Shown one piece after another: positions 50,917-61,570 of a stretch of 64,000 nucleotides of DNA. A program made the position numbers and the translations under genes. Source of the DNA: Hortaea werneckii (lineage: Eukaryota; Ascomycota; Dothideomycetes; Mycosphaerellales; Teratosphaeriaceae); assembly GCA_037044905.1 (NCBI GenBank), contig JBAOKB010000153.1, positions 1-64,000 on the forward strand. The letters run 5' to 3'. Every line of letters begins with the position of its first letter. The stretch's first letter is position 1. Below the pieces are notes generated by a model. That model had not been told where the DNA came from. It searched no databases and saw nothing but the letters and a program-made list of their open reading frames with translations.

Positions 50917-52227
50917 ATGCCCGGCGTTCCCAACCTCTCTCTCGTCGAGGGTTCCTTTGAAGAGCTCGCGCTGGAATTGGCCACCTACCTCGATGGCTTG
51001 AAGGGCGAGGGTTCCACCGTCGCCGCCGATATCACCCCCTCCCTCGCCGACGCAGAGAAGCCTTCACAACAGACGGACAAGGATGCGGTGCTGAAGAAGC
51101 TGGTCATCGCCAGCGCCGCCCTCAACGGCGCTCCCGAGCGGGAGTTGCAGGCGGCGTACAACCTCCTCATCCACCTCATCTCCCAGGTAGAAGAGCCAGA
51201 GCGGTATCTGCCGCCAGTATGCAAGAACCTTTCCTCGCCCATCACCTCCTCGCCGCAGAATGGCACTGGCATCGCGCTTGGCGTACTCAGCACCCTCTTC
51301 AACGCCATCCAGCCCGACGAGGACACTCGCTACCACGTCCTTCTGCCCATTATCGAGCTCGTGAAGACGAGCGGCCGGAGCGGCACCTACGACACTCTCG
51401 CACCACAGCTGACCAACCTTGACGCATGGCTGGAAGAATGGGAGATGGAGCCGGACGAGTGCCGAAAACTATACCTGGCCGTCTCACAGGCCGCTGGTGC
51501 AGCAAACCGAACTGAGGACAGCTACATCTACCTTCTGAAAGCCCTTCGCACTCTCCAGGACCAAGCCGCATCCCCAGAAGCACGTGACCTGTCATTGCGG
51601 GCGCTGAAGACCGCGCTGCAAGCCGAGAAGCACTTTGACTTCCAGGACCTTACCGCTCTGGACTCCATCCAGGCCCTGCGCAAGAGCGACGAGGCGTGGG
51701 GCGAGCTGCTGGAGATCTTCAGCGGCCAGCTCTACGAAGACCTGCAGGAATTCAAGGAAGCCAACTCCTCCTTCTGCTCCTCCAACGGCCTCAACGAAGA
51801 CACCCTCGACCGCAAGATGCGCCTGCTCACCCTCACCTCCCTCGCCGCGCAATCCTCCAGCGACACCCGCACGCTGCCTTACTCCCGCATCGCCAAGGCC
51901 CTGAACATCCCCTCGGAAGACGTGGAGATGTGGGTGATCGACTGCATCCGCTGCGGACTGGTCGAGGGCAAGCTCTCGCAGCAGAAAGGCGAGTTCCTGA
52001 TCCACCGCTGCACGCACCGGGCATTCGGCGAGAAGCAGTGGCGTGAGGTGGCCAGCCGACTGGAGACCTGGCGCACCAGCCTCGTCAACGTCCTCAACGT
52101 CATCCGCTCCCAGAAGGAGGACTTCATCCGCGAGAAGGAGGCCGAGCTCGCCGGCCCCGAGGTCAGGAGTGGGCAGAACTACCGTCCGGATCGTCGGCAG
52201 AGGAATGCGCCGGTCGAGGTGGAGTAA
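50917..52227 (+). CDS. eIF3m: Translation initiation factor eIF3 subunit M
   Basis: 436 residues, single exon, with a good start context (CACCATGCC). It matches eIF3m along its length: NLSLVEGSFEELALELATYL, a helical repeat region (AAYNLLIHLISQVEEPERYL, GIALGVLSTLFNAIQPDEDT, TNLDAWLEEWEMEPDECRKL) and the C-terminal PCI domain at about 210-380 (KHFDFQDLTALDSIQALRKS, MRLLTLTSLAAQ, LPYSRIAKALNIPSEDVEMW, LIHRCTHRAFGEKQWREVAS). A basic tail ends at VEVE. The protein is part of the eIF3 complex that recruits mRNA to the 40S ribosome. Confidence 0.94.
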   Translation: MPGVPNLSLVEGSFEELALELATYLDGLKGEGSTVAADITPSLADAEKPSQQTDKDAVLKKLVIASAALNGAPERELQAAYNLLIHLISQVEEPERYLPPVCKNLSSPITSSPQNGTGIALGVLSTLFNAIQPDEDTRYHVLLPIIELVKTSGRSGTYDTLAPQLTNLDAWLEEWEMEPDECRKLYLAVSQAAGAANRTEDSYIYLLKALRTLQDQAASPEARDLSLRALKTALQAEKHFDFQDLTALDSIQALRKSDEAWGELLEIFSGQLYEDLQEFKEANSSFCSSNGLNEDTLDRKMRLLTLTSLAAQSSSDTRTLPYSRIAKALNIPSEDVEMWVIDCIRCGLVEGKLSQQKGEFLIHRCTHRAFGEKQWREVASRLETWRTSLVNVLNVIRSQKEDFIREKEAELAGPEVRSGQNYRPDRRQRNAPVEVE

Positions 52228-55006
52228 GGAACGAGATGGAGAGCAGAGGAATTCGTGTGTAGAGTTTGATGGTAGCTAGGGAGAGAGCGGGGAAAACTTC
52301 ACAACAGGAGTATGGCGTGCACGGGGCATGAATATGACGGGAGTCACTCCGACGGGGAATCGGTGCATGCATGCATTGGTAGCAGCGTTCTCTGTTGATG
52401 ACGATGCGAAAGAATTCTTTTGATGATTGGGGGGACTCCCGCGATAGAAATTTAGCGCGAGTACGCCGGACGGGTACCTTCCCCGAATCTCAGACTTGAT
52501 CTTTTTTTCCGCCTTTCTAGCTTTTCTTGCGCGCATTTTCATATTTTCTTTGCCCTTGGACGAGTGATTGAAAAAGGAATGGCTTTTGGATAGGATGATT
52601 AGAAGTAAAGTGACTGCTGATCATGGCCCAGGGCACCATCGTCTCCGGTTTCTGACTAGGTCTTTCCTGTTTATTGGTTTGCATGTGGCAATAACAGAGT
52701 CGCACCGGTCTTGAAAAGTCTCCGACTCTTCGGCTTTGACTGGCGAGTAAATGGTCCGTTGGATGTAGCGCAGATAAGGGCTGTCCCTAGCACGGGGCGG
52801 TCTCACTTCTCTTTTGCCACCTAAGCCGTACCACACTCCCAGAGTTTTCAATGCAGACTTGCTTCATGCGTGGAACGAGTGCTTAAAAGTCATGACGGGG
52901 GGATGCAGCGGAACTGATGGATGTTCCTTCGGCGGAGCGTCCACCGCAGCTTTGTGTCTGAATACATTCGTTTGAGCAGGTAGGCGGCACTTTTCACAAC
53001 GGTTCCAACGCGACGTGCTCACATGATGTCGTCGATTGACAGGTGGGAAATGGATGATAGCGTTGCGCCGCCAGCGAGCGTCTTCGAATGAAGGGCTTCA
53101 TGGTCGAAAGACGGACGTGAGCTGTGTCGCGCTGTGGAAGGCGTCGATGTTCTCGTCGATAGCTCAGGTGATGAACGGTATGATGATGTTGCGCCGCTAA
53201 CGATTGAACATGAGCAAGAGAACATGGATTGGTGAACCATGGACGCTGATATCGTGCAGGTCTTCAAGAGTCGTTAGAGCTGCAGCACACAAGAACTTGT
53301 GAGGCTGGGGGAAGCAGTTACGACTGTGTACCACAGCCGAATCAATCAATGAGGGCACTGGAGCCTCACTCTCATCATTGTTCGAGCCCGTATCCCAGAG
53401 CCGATCTTGAGTGCTTCATAATGATCGTGTGCGAGAGGTGACGCCGGACTTTCACTTATTAGTCAACGACGGTATTGCAGCTAGCGAATGTCTGCTTTCA
53501 CTTTAACACAATATCGTTACAACGATCGGATCATTTCACAAAAGCACAACAGCCATCGAGATCTGTGGCGTCGGAAGAGTAAAATGAAAGAGTGGCGCTC
53601 AGCTCATTGTGAGAAGAAATTGAGACTTTGAGTGGCGAGCGTGGTGATTGTCATCGTTGCCAGCATATTCCAGCCGCTGCTTCTACGTTCGGTTCTCGTC
53701 TTAAGGATACACGAGCCTTCCCATACTTTCTTACATACCGGTATTGCCACCGTGACCCTCAATGGGTGTCCTTCATAATCTTCCCGGCTGGCGGCTCGAT
53801 TATGCAGCCCGTGGTTTCAACACTATCAATAATTTGTGTTCTCGATGCTGTATGTACCACCATACTGCCAGATTTAGTATGCCACTAGGTTCGCGTTCAT
53901 CACTTACACAGGCCTTCGTCTGGGGTAGCATTGCTTCATGTACCGCTGAAGAAAGGAAAATGCAGACATGCGCTAGTTGCGAGACAGTCATTGTTCAATC
54001 AAAGCTATCGCAGGATCGCCTTCCAAAGCTGCTTGGAGCGCCAGACAGAGTTATCAGACATGGGACCATATTTGAATTTCCACACTCGATGTGGACTTGT
54101 GAAGAGCTTTACCCATAGTTCTTCCTCAGAAAAATGGCAACGGTGCGAGTATGATGCACGAAAGCCCGAGACTGAATACCAGTATCATGCTGATATAGGA
54201 TGTAATTTCGTCAACATCGGGCATCGTTGTGTCTTTTGAGAAGAACATTGCATCCCTTGCTGTCGAAGCAAAGTACACTAGCCTTGTCAAGGTACTATTG
54301 TTTCAGCGTTAATCGAGGACTGCCGAAGACTGTTGGAGTCAGTTCGTCTGCTTAAAAATGCGATATGAATGTCTGGGCAAACCTTAGGCAATTGTACCGT
54401 AATCGTGCGATGAAGTCATAAAAGCCATTGAAGTGCGAGGCTCATCATATCCTGAACAAGGGCCGTGTCAATCCCTTAGACCGGGTTGCATCATATCTTT
54501 CAAGCACATGAGAAAACCATCACCTCCACAGATTTATGTCGTTACGATGGGGATAGAAGGAGGGGAGTGTGGGGGGTGGGGGGGAGTAATGTTCCAATTC
54601 AGGAGCACTTGGCAACATCCAAATGAGAACAGATACGTGAACATCTCTGTGTAAGTCTCTGTCGAAAGATAGCCCGGAGGGTCTTCTGAGATCAAAGACC
54701 GGATTTCTACAACAGACCAATGACAAGGAATGCATGGGCAAACCGATAACATTTTGGTTATGAATGATGTCTGCAAAGGATCCTCAAAAGGTGTCAGTTG
54801 GGCAACAACCATATCGTATGTGAAGGGAAATGATAGGTACCGTATCGCATTGCTTCTGCAAGAGGGGAACAGAAGTGATCGATCCAAAACTTGTCTGGTG
54901 TTATCTGCACTATCTCATCCCTCCCAGATTATGCCTGTCGCCTATGTAATACTTTACCGATTACCCTAGAGCCCCCCCATCCTTTTTATCCTTCCACCAC
55001 CTACTC
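52228..55006. other. Longest gene-free stretch of the window
   Basis: 2.8 kb, AT-richer than the surroundings. Both strands were read: only frames under 120 codons, mutually overlapping, with no recognisable motif. No terminal inverted repeats, polyprotein remnants or tRNA were seen. It may hold non-coding transcripts or a fully decayed element. Confidence 0.45.
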
Positions 55007-56778
55007 TTATACTGGGTCGATATTGAGAGCGTCAATCTGTTGATCATTCTCGCCTTTCTCCCGCAAAACTTCGGGATCGCTTGCATCTCTGATCTCCCAG
55101 AGCAGATTGGGCACATCAATAGAGGGTATGGGCTGACCATGATCTGTGGGCCACCATACTTTGACGGAAAAGGGTACTTTCGCCCCTAGTCTTTCCTTGT
55201 GCTGAGTGAGAAACCAGGCTATTCCCCTGCAGTTTGGCATTGCAAGGAGAGCATTGTAACACCTATAGCTGTCAGTCAACGCACTACAGTTGCAGCTAAT
55301 ATTGATCACTCACACGCTGCCGATTTCGAACGTGAAATCGTCGTTCCAGAGTGGGACTCTGCCATTGACGTATTTGGGGGAGAAGTCGAGGTCCAACCAT
55401 CCTTCCATGCAGTACGAAATGACCCTGTGCGTCTCTTGCGGAGATTTGATGTTCTGTATGACGATGTAATTGAGCCATTTCGCCATTGGCTCTGCAAGAT
55501 CCTTGGGATAAGGGACTTCATCCAGCCAGTGGGGCGGGGTCGAACCATCAGGGGGTGGCAAATGTCCTCTGAAGTCTGAGATGCGGTAGCCCAATGAGCT
55601 CGCGCTTGCATAGCTACGCAATAGTATCCAGCATCTCCACGTCACATCAGACCACTTCTCCAAAGATGGCATTAGTCGATTTGGACTCAATTTTCCGGGA
55701 CTGAACATTGATTGAGCCACAATGACGCCGTCTAGAGGGTTGATTACGAGAGCGTACTCGGCATTGGTGGGCTGTGGAAGAGTTAGTATAATTCAACCAC
55801 TTTTATGGAGCATGGCTACTAAAGGAACATCAGGGAAACAGGGGACGTCGATTTCGTCGGGTAGCTTACCTGCTGGACAGGATGGCCGCTTTGAGAATAA
55901 GGCTTATCCTGTCGAAAGACGATCGCTGCACCAGGTCCCCCGGGCTTTATATTCATGTTGACATGACGGCGGAAATTCCAAGAACTATATCTGTTCAGCT
56001 CGTCTTGTGTGCCGACGACCAATGACTCCAGGTCGGCCTTGATAGGCAGAAGAAGGGAAGCAGCAGAGTTTTGATCGGTTGCGTGAGACAACACTGACCA
56101 TGGCCGGCTATGCCGGCCTACCACAGCGTCTCGCTGCCAGTGCTGTCCAAGCCCATCTTGGCCCATACCAAAGGTTTCGGATATGAGGTAATTTGCCCTG
56201 TCAATATCCGCCAGCATCAAATCAACATACTTTCTCCCCTTACAGTATTGGGCCCATATCTCTGGAATGGTCATCGCTGGCGACGACCACGGTGTTCTAG
56301 CCCGCTTATGCAAGCTCTTGTTGCCCATTGCTGCATAATACTGGCCCTCAGCATCCTCACCTCTGAAAGTCTCATTATAAATGACTTGACCGTCGACCGT
56401 CTCGACGACCTGATAGAGCTCGCCCAACCCATCGGTCAGATCGATGTGCATAGGGGAGTAGCCTTTGTCGACCAGCTCAACATATTTGCCGCCATCCGGC
56501 AGTCTGCCCAAGGCATCGGTGGTGGCGGCGATAGGTGTGCCTCCCATAGTTATTTCTTTGGAAACTGTCGCGGTAGAATCATCGGAGAAGTTGACGTTGT
56601 CCAGAATGGATGGATTGGGAGAGAGGGGGCCGTGGTCAGAGGTCAGGTCAGTAGTTTTGGCCGGATAGAAAAAGACGCCGATCGGAGTGAGGAGGATCTT
56701 CATGATCAGGACTCCGATGAAGACGACGACAAAGTTGGTAATGGCCAGCCTGAGCTGGAGGCGCCAACTGAAGGGCAT
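55007..56778 (-). CDS. Type II membrane protein of unknown function, 542 aa
   Basis: Three exons: 56778-55870, 55771-55314 and 55268-55007. Introns are 98 bases (GTAAGC...CCACAG) and 45 bases (GTGAGT...GACAG, branch TTGACTGAC). The start (MPFSWRLQLRL) precedes one membrane segment at residues about 10-35 (LAITNFVVVFIGVLIMKILL), then a large presumably luminal domain. Notable blocks are YQVVETVDGQVIYNETFRG, LESLVVGTQDELNRYSSWNF, NAEYALVINPLDGVIVAQSM, WLNYIVIQNIKSPQETHRVI, CYNALLAMPNCRGIAWFLTQ and VPFSVKVWWPTDHGQP. The layout resembles a Golgi or vacuolar membrane enzyme, but I recognise no catalytic motif. Confidence 0.75.
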
Positions 56779-57636
56779 GATGAGGGCTGTTGTCTTGTTT
56801 CGGATATGTGTCAAGAAAGAAACAGTAGACAAAGATGAGAAGGTGAAAGTAAAGGCAAAGGAAGAAGGTGTACCACCCAAGTAGTGATGATGCTCTGGTA
56901 TACCGTTGTTGGATGGAAGTGGTTTGAAGGAACAAGAATGCCCAGTTGAGATGGAAGCTTGTTGATCTGATTGCTGATGTGGAAGTGGATGCAAAAGAGA
57001 GAGAGGAAACCCGAAGAGGAATTGGTTGAAGCAGGACGACAGCCGGCAATAACTTCGAGCACGCTAGCTTACTACATGGCCTCATGCCTCATCCAGACGC
57101 TTAGCTTGCCCAGATAGGCAGGCACAGAAGATGGTATGGTAACATGTGCGTGCTTGTGAAGCCTCTTATGAAGGATTAAGGCCAGGAGGAGCACACCAAG
57201 TAACAATTGGGCTTGATGTGCTTCTTAGTGTGACGCTTCGATTCAAGTTGCGCAAAGCGGAACCTCTCGCGTAAGTTGGAACCAACTCCAGGAGGCTAAA
57301 CCGCTGCCCAAGAACGACCGAGTGTCATATCTTGTCTAAACGTTGTCACTTGGGACAATGTAGGGTTGGAGTTTCGCGAGCGAGGTCGCGAGCTCTGATT
57401 AAGTCATGGGGGAAAATGACAGAATTGCAGTGATATGTCAAACCTATGACTCAGCCCTCGTAACGCAGGCCCGACAATGAGCATCTACTTGGATTTTTGT
57501 TCCATATACGAGGCCGTTGCCTGTGGTAAGCGTAAAGGATAGTTGTTTCGAAAATTGGACATTGAGTCCCACGACACCAAACCAAAAGAGACACGTAGAC
57601 CCATTCCCCCCAACACCACGAGAAAAGAAAGAACAT
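56779..57636. other. Intergenic
   Basis: 858 bases between two minus-strand genes, holding the promoter of the membrane protein. No conserved motif was identified. Confidence 0.4.
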
Positions 57637-58461
57637 TCATCCAGCCGTCTGACCCACCCCCCTCAAGGCCTCCCCCCTCATCTCCCGCTCCCGCAGCTGA
57701 ATCCCCAACGCAGTAATAATCCCCGCACGCTCCCAACACTCCTCCCTCTCCTCCTCACGATCATCACGACCATACACCCGGATTTCCCCCGCACAGTGCG
57801 CATGGCGATCGAACCAAGGCGAATGGAGATACGCCATAAGAACCTGCCGATGGGCGGGGGGCTCGATTTCATCGTCGTCGCCGTGTCTGAGGTCATCGTA
57901 GGATCCCTGGACCAGCTTATAGCACCGCCCCGTCCATCGACTGGCGCCCAGGTCGGCGGAGTGCGTGCGGATCCAGGTGTAAGGGCAACCGCTGAAGCGG
58001 AATTCGAAGCAGGATTCCTCCGGGAAGCTGCGGGCGGCGGCGCGGACGGGGGTCCAGGCGAAGTAGGCGTGGGGGGTGTCGGATAATCTGAAGGCGAATT
58101 CCCGTGCTGAGGTGCTGCGGCGGACTTGGGCGGTGGCGAGGGTTTGGGAGTTGGTTGCGTCGCGGAGGTGGACTTCGGGGCGTTGGTCGGAGGGGAGGCG
58201 CGGGGCTTGGATGGAGAAGAAGGTGGTGGAGGTTTCGTCTTCTTGTAATTTTATGTCCCGTCGGGATGGTGCATGGTCTGAGAGGAGTTTGTAAGTTTTA
58301 TATGGGGGTGAGTCGGTTGATCCGTTTGATGTTGTGGAGCTGGAGGTTCGGGTGATTGACGAAAAGATGTTTGTGGATTTCATTGATTTGTCGATGATTT
58401 CGTTGCTCACAATTGCAGTTGGAAAATGTAATATAGAACAGTAGGTCGCCATCGGTATCAT
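57637..58461 (-). CDS. Hypothetical protein, possible tubby/LURP1-like fold, 274 aa
   Basis: Frame from an ATG at 58461; an internal ATG (MKSTNIFSSITRTSSS) 25 residues later may be the true start. After a Ser/Thr-rich N-terminus comes a beta-rich segment: FFSIQAPRLP, QRPEVHLRDATNSQTLATAQ, REFAFRLSDTPHAYFAW, ESCFEFRFSGCPYTWIRTHS, RWTGRCYKLVQ, and further on VLMAYLHSPWFDRHAHCAGE. Repeated strand-and-turn blocks of this kind resemble fungal LURP1/tubby-C-like domains, a weak structural inference. The C-terminus is a charged helix (REEEREECWERAGIITALGI). Function unknown. Confidence 0.6.
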   Translation of the reverse strand: MIPMATYCSILHFPTAIVSNEIIDKSMKSTNIFSSITRTSSSTTSNGSTDSPPYKTYKLLSDHAPSRRDIKLQEDETSTTFFSIQAPRLPSDQRPEVHLRDATNSQTLATAQVRRSTSAREFAFRLSDTPHAYFAWTPVRAAARSFPEESCFEFRFSGCPYTWIRTHSADLGASRWTGRCYKLVQGSYDDLRHGDDDEIEPPAHRQVLMAYLHSPWFDRHAHCAGEIRVYGRDDREEEREECWERAGIITALGIQLREREMRGEALRGVGQTAG

Positions 58462-58624
58462 TTATATCTGGATGCAGCATTGAAAGCAATGCCACGATAT
58501 GTCTCGTGATCCTTGGAAGGATCGTGGCTCAGCGGCCCGTGGCTGTGATCGGCAGAATCCTTCAGTATGCAACAGGCGCTGATCACCCAGCAGAAGGAAG
58601 AGGATAAAGCAGAAGAAGAGCGAA

Positions 58625-60025
58625 TTACATCTTCGCGTACAGCTTGTCGAACTCCTCCTCGGTGATCTTCATCACATCTTGTCCGTAGATGGTCTTTTGG
58701 ATATCGGCATCAGCCCATTTATCCGGCACCGGACCTTTCCCGTCCTTGAGAGCAGCGAATTGCTTGTCGCGCTCCTCCTTCTCCTTTCCTTCTCCAAGGT
58801 GCATGGCTCTGCCGGAAGCTGCGGCAATGTTGACCAAGGTGTATGCACGATCCTTACGAACTTCCTCATATACTCTCATTGCTTTGTTGATGGCAGTGGG
58901 CGTGACTTCCGGTAGCTTTGACAATGCGACAGCGATAACTGCGCCATCTTCGATCGCCTGAGCTGCCCCTTGTGCCAGATGAGGAAGAGTAGGATGGCAG
59001 GCATCCCCAACCAAGACCGTCTGTTCGTGGACCCAGAAGGGTAGCGGCTCGTGCACTCGTAGCTTCCATTCACATACTTCTCCGTCCGGCACAAGATCTA
59101 ACATCCTCCTGACCTTGGGACAGAAGTCTCCAAACACTTCCATCATTTGCGGTTTGCTTCCTTTAGTGGTATAAGTCGCTGAAGGGGCCGAGGCGAAGTT
59201 CTGATCAGGCTGCACCGTACTCAGATTGTAAATCTGCTTGCTGGAGACGGGGTAGGCAATAATATGGCGCTTCTCTCCAATCCAGCGTGTGACAGACTCC
59301 TTGTCTATAAGCTCCAGTAGTTCCGGGTCGTTCTGCATGTCTTCGCGCCTGAGCATGATACGGTAAGCAGCCTGGCCCGTATCGATGATTTTGGCATCAA
59401 TGCTCTTGAGTCTCAGCAATTGATCCCTGATGGTCGACTTCACGCCATCACAGGCAAAAAGGACATCGCACTCGACCGTATATTTCTCGCCTTCGCGGGG
59501 TATGGCCTCGAAGCGCGGCCTTTCGCCCCATGATTGGACATCTCCAGCAGAGGTTGCAAAGTGGAAAGTGATGGCTTTCTCTTTCTTACACGCTTCGTAC
59601 ATCGAACCTGCTAATGACGATCGGTGGCCAACCATATGCGGGTAAAGATAAGTATCACGGATGTAACGCAGATCCACGTGGCCTAGCTCGTTATCCGTTG
59701 AACCTTCTGCACGAAATCATTAGCTTCGAGACATCCTCCTCTGAAATTCTTTAGTAGAACATGGTGCGTCCTTACGCCTGATGCTCGTATCTTTCAAATC
59801 CACCGCCTCCTTCTCGATGTCCGCCCAGCAGCCTAATCTATCGAGCACCCGCGCCATATTCGGAGCCAGCTGGATACCGGCGCCAACGAACCCAAGGTTC
59901 GACGCATACTCATAGACATGGATGTTGTTAAAGCCTTGCTTTGCCAGTGCTAGGGCAGTGGCGAGGCCACCCATGCCAGCACCGACGATGGCAATGTCGA
60001 GATCTTTGACAGCTTTCGGAGCCAT
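58625..60025 (-). CDS. FAD-dependent monooxygenase, salicylate hydroxylase-like
   Basis: 443 residues from two exons: 60025-59776, a 69-base intron (59775-59707, GTAAGG...GTGCAG) and 59706-58625. All three flavin-hydroxylase fingerprints are present: the dinucleotide-binding GXGXXG in IAIVGAGMGGLATALALAKQ with the acidic residue in IHVYEYAS, the DG motif in VLFACDGVKSTIRDQL, and the GD motif in TVLVGDACHPTLPHLAQGAA. Residues GIQLAPNMARVLDRLGCW are typical of the salicylate/3-hydroxybenzoate hydroxylase group. The family uses NAD(P)H and O2 to hydroxylate aromatic rings. A C-terminal YAKM lacks a peroxisomal signal, so it is probably cytosolic. Substrate unknown. Confidence 0.9.
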
Positions 60026-61570
60026 GATGCGAATACCTAGATCGAGACGGAACGATGCAATGGAGGAAGCAGTCGACTCGCAACTTCTAAAGGAGTGAAC
60101 CTACCGTCCCCTCATATAACAGCAACGCCAAACCCGCGATGCATATGTAGTCGTCACCCGAGAAGCGCTGACTGCCTCTCCTCACTGCCGGGTGTTTCTT
60201 ACTCCAGCACCTGGGGCAGTTCGGCAGATCTTGGCCAGCCAATGAGCGCGACCTAAGCGTACCCATTTTACCTTTTACGGTTAGGATGGCTCCAAACGAA
60301 GCAAAGCAATTCCGTCTCTTCAAGGGCAAGTCGTTACCACCATCCCAATTGTTCCCTTTCAAAACCGCCGTGGACTGGTTCACGCACCAGCTCATCAGTC
60401 TCCAGTCTGCTCGGCCGAGGGCTCGGACGGCGACATCGGCGAAGCTTTGGAGGGGTAGGGCTATTCATCCAACACATTCATGGTCGCGGCATTTGCGACG
60501 CGTTCCATGGTCCTTTTCAAAGAGCTCGTGATCCTAGCACCTGTGGCCAATTGCCGGGCTCAACATGCATGATTCAAGTGGACAGCTGAATAAAGCTGGA
60601 GATGACCTTGAAGCGTGAGAAAACAGACATGGGGCTTGCTCCCGTGCTCAACACCCACTCGCAATGTAACGGGCGGGGCGCGGCTGTCAGACATGAGCAT
60701 TGTCACGATGATACGGAAGCCCTCGAAAGTCCAGAGGGCACCGGACAAAGTCGCAGGTCTACCTTGGGTCTGAAATGTAGTGGCTGATGGCAAGGAAACA
60801 GGGAGAAGAAAGCTCAGGCTTGATCGTCACATCTGAAGACACAGATCACCAATATCTCGGCCGTCTACATAGACTGCCCATACGACGGGGCTACCATCAA
60901 AGCTGGTCTCCAAACAGAGTTCATATGAACGACCATGTCTGTGGGACTTGGTTCTCCTTGGGGGACTAACCCAAGAGGTGTCTCTGGGCAGACTCGAGGC
61001 CTCGTTCATTTAAGATGTTGAGGGCGAAGGCTCAGAGGACCTCAATTTCGAACGAGTCAACAACTCTCTCTACAGTGCCTACCCAGGTAGATACCTCAAG
61101 GTAGGTAAACACTCGGAGGATTCTCAATCACACGCCCTGCACGTGATCGATTTCTCTCGGTACAAGCGCTACACGAACAACCTCGGCAGACGCGTCTCCG
61201 CACTCTCTCTCGGCTTTCGCGAATCCCCAAAGCCGCAAGCGAGCCAAAGGATATATCCCCAATCCCCACCACCCAGGGACCACTACATACACCTTGATAA
61301 AGATGTGAAGATTTTGCTTGCACCAAAATCAGTGCCATTATTACTATCCTATTTCATTGGACTTGAAATATTGTAGTTGACCTCCCTCCTCTTTCCCGGA
61401 AAACCGAACCCACGCGCAGTGGAAGCACAACCTACACCACCCCACACTGTATCTACCTAGCTAGCTAGCAAAAGGATTCGATCCCAACAACCTCTGAGAA
61501 GAAAAGAAGAACATAAGAACAAAAACACAACAAGAGTAAACCCCCCCCCCCCCCCCCCCCCCCCCCAAAA
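60026..61570. promoter_or_regulatory. Divergent intergenic region with CCTAGG-like motifs and a poly-C run
   Basis: 1.5 kb between the monooxygenase and the nitronate monooxygenase. It holds AGGTAG/CTACCTAG elements at 61082-61108 and 61449-61469, and an uninterrupted run of 26 C at 61541-61566. No protein-coding gene was supported; frames at 60087-60395 and 61143-61376 look random. Confidence 0.45.
61541..61566 (+). repeat. 26-base cytosine homopolymer in the 5' leader
   Basis: Twenty-six consecutive C residues end four bases (AAAA) before the ATG at 61571. The tract is flanked by A-rich sequence (AACACAACAAGAGTAAA). Unusually long for coding-proximal fungal DNA; its true length is likely unstable and hard to sequence. 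Confidence 0.95.
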
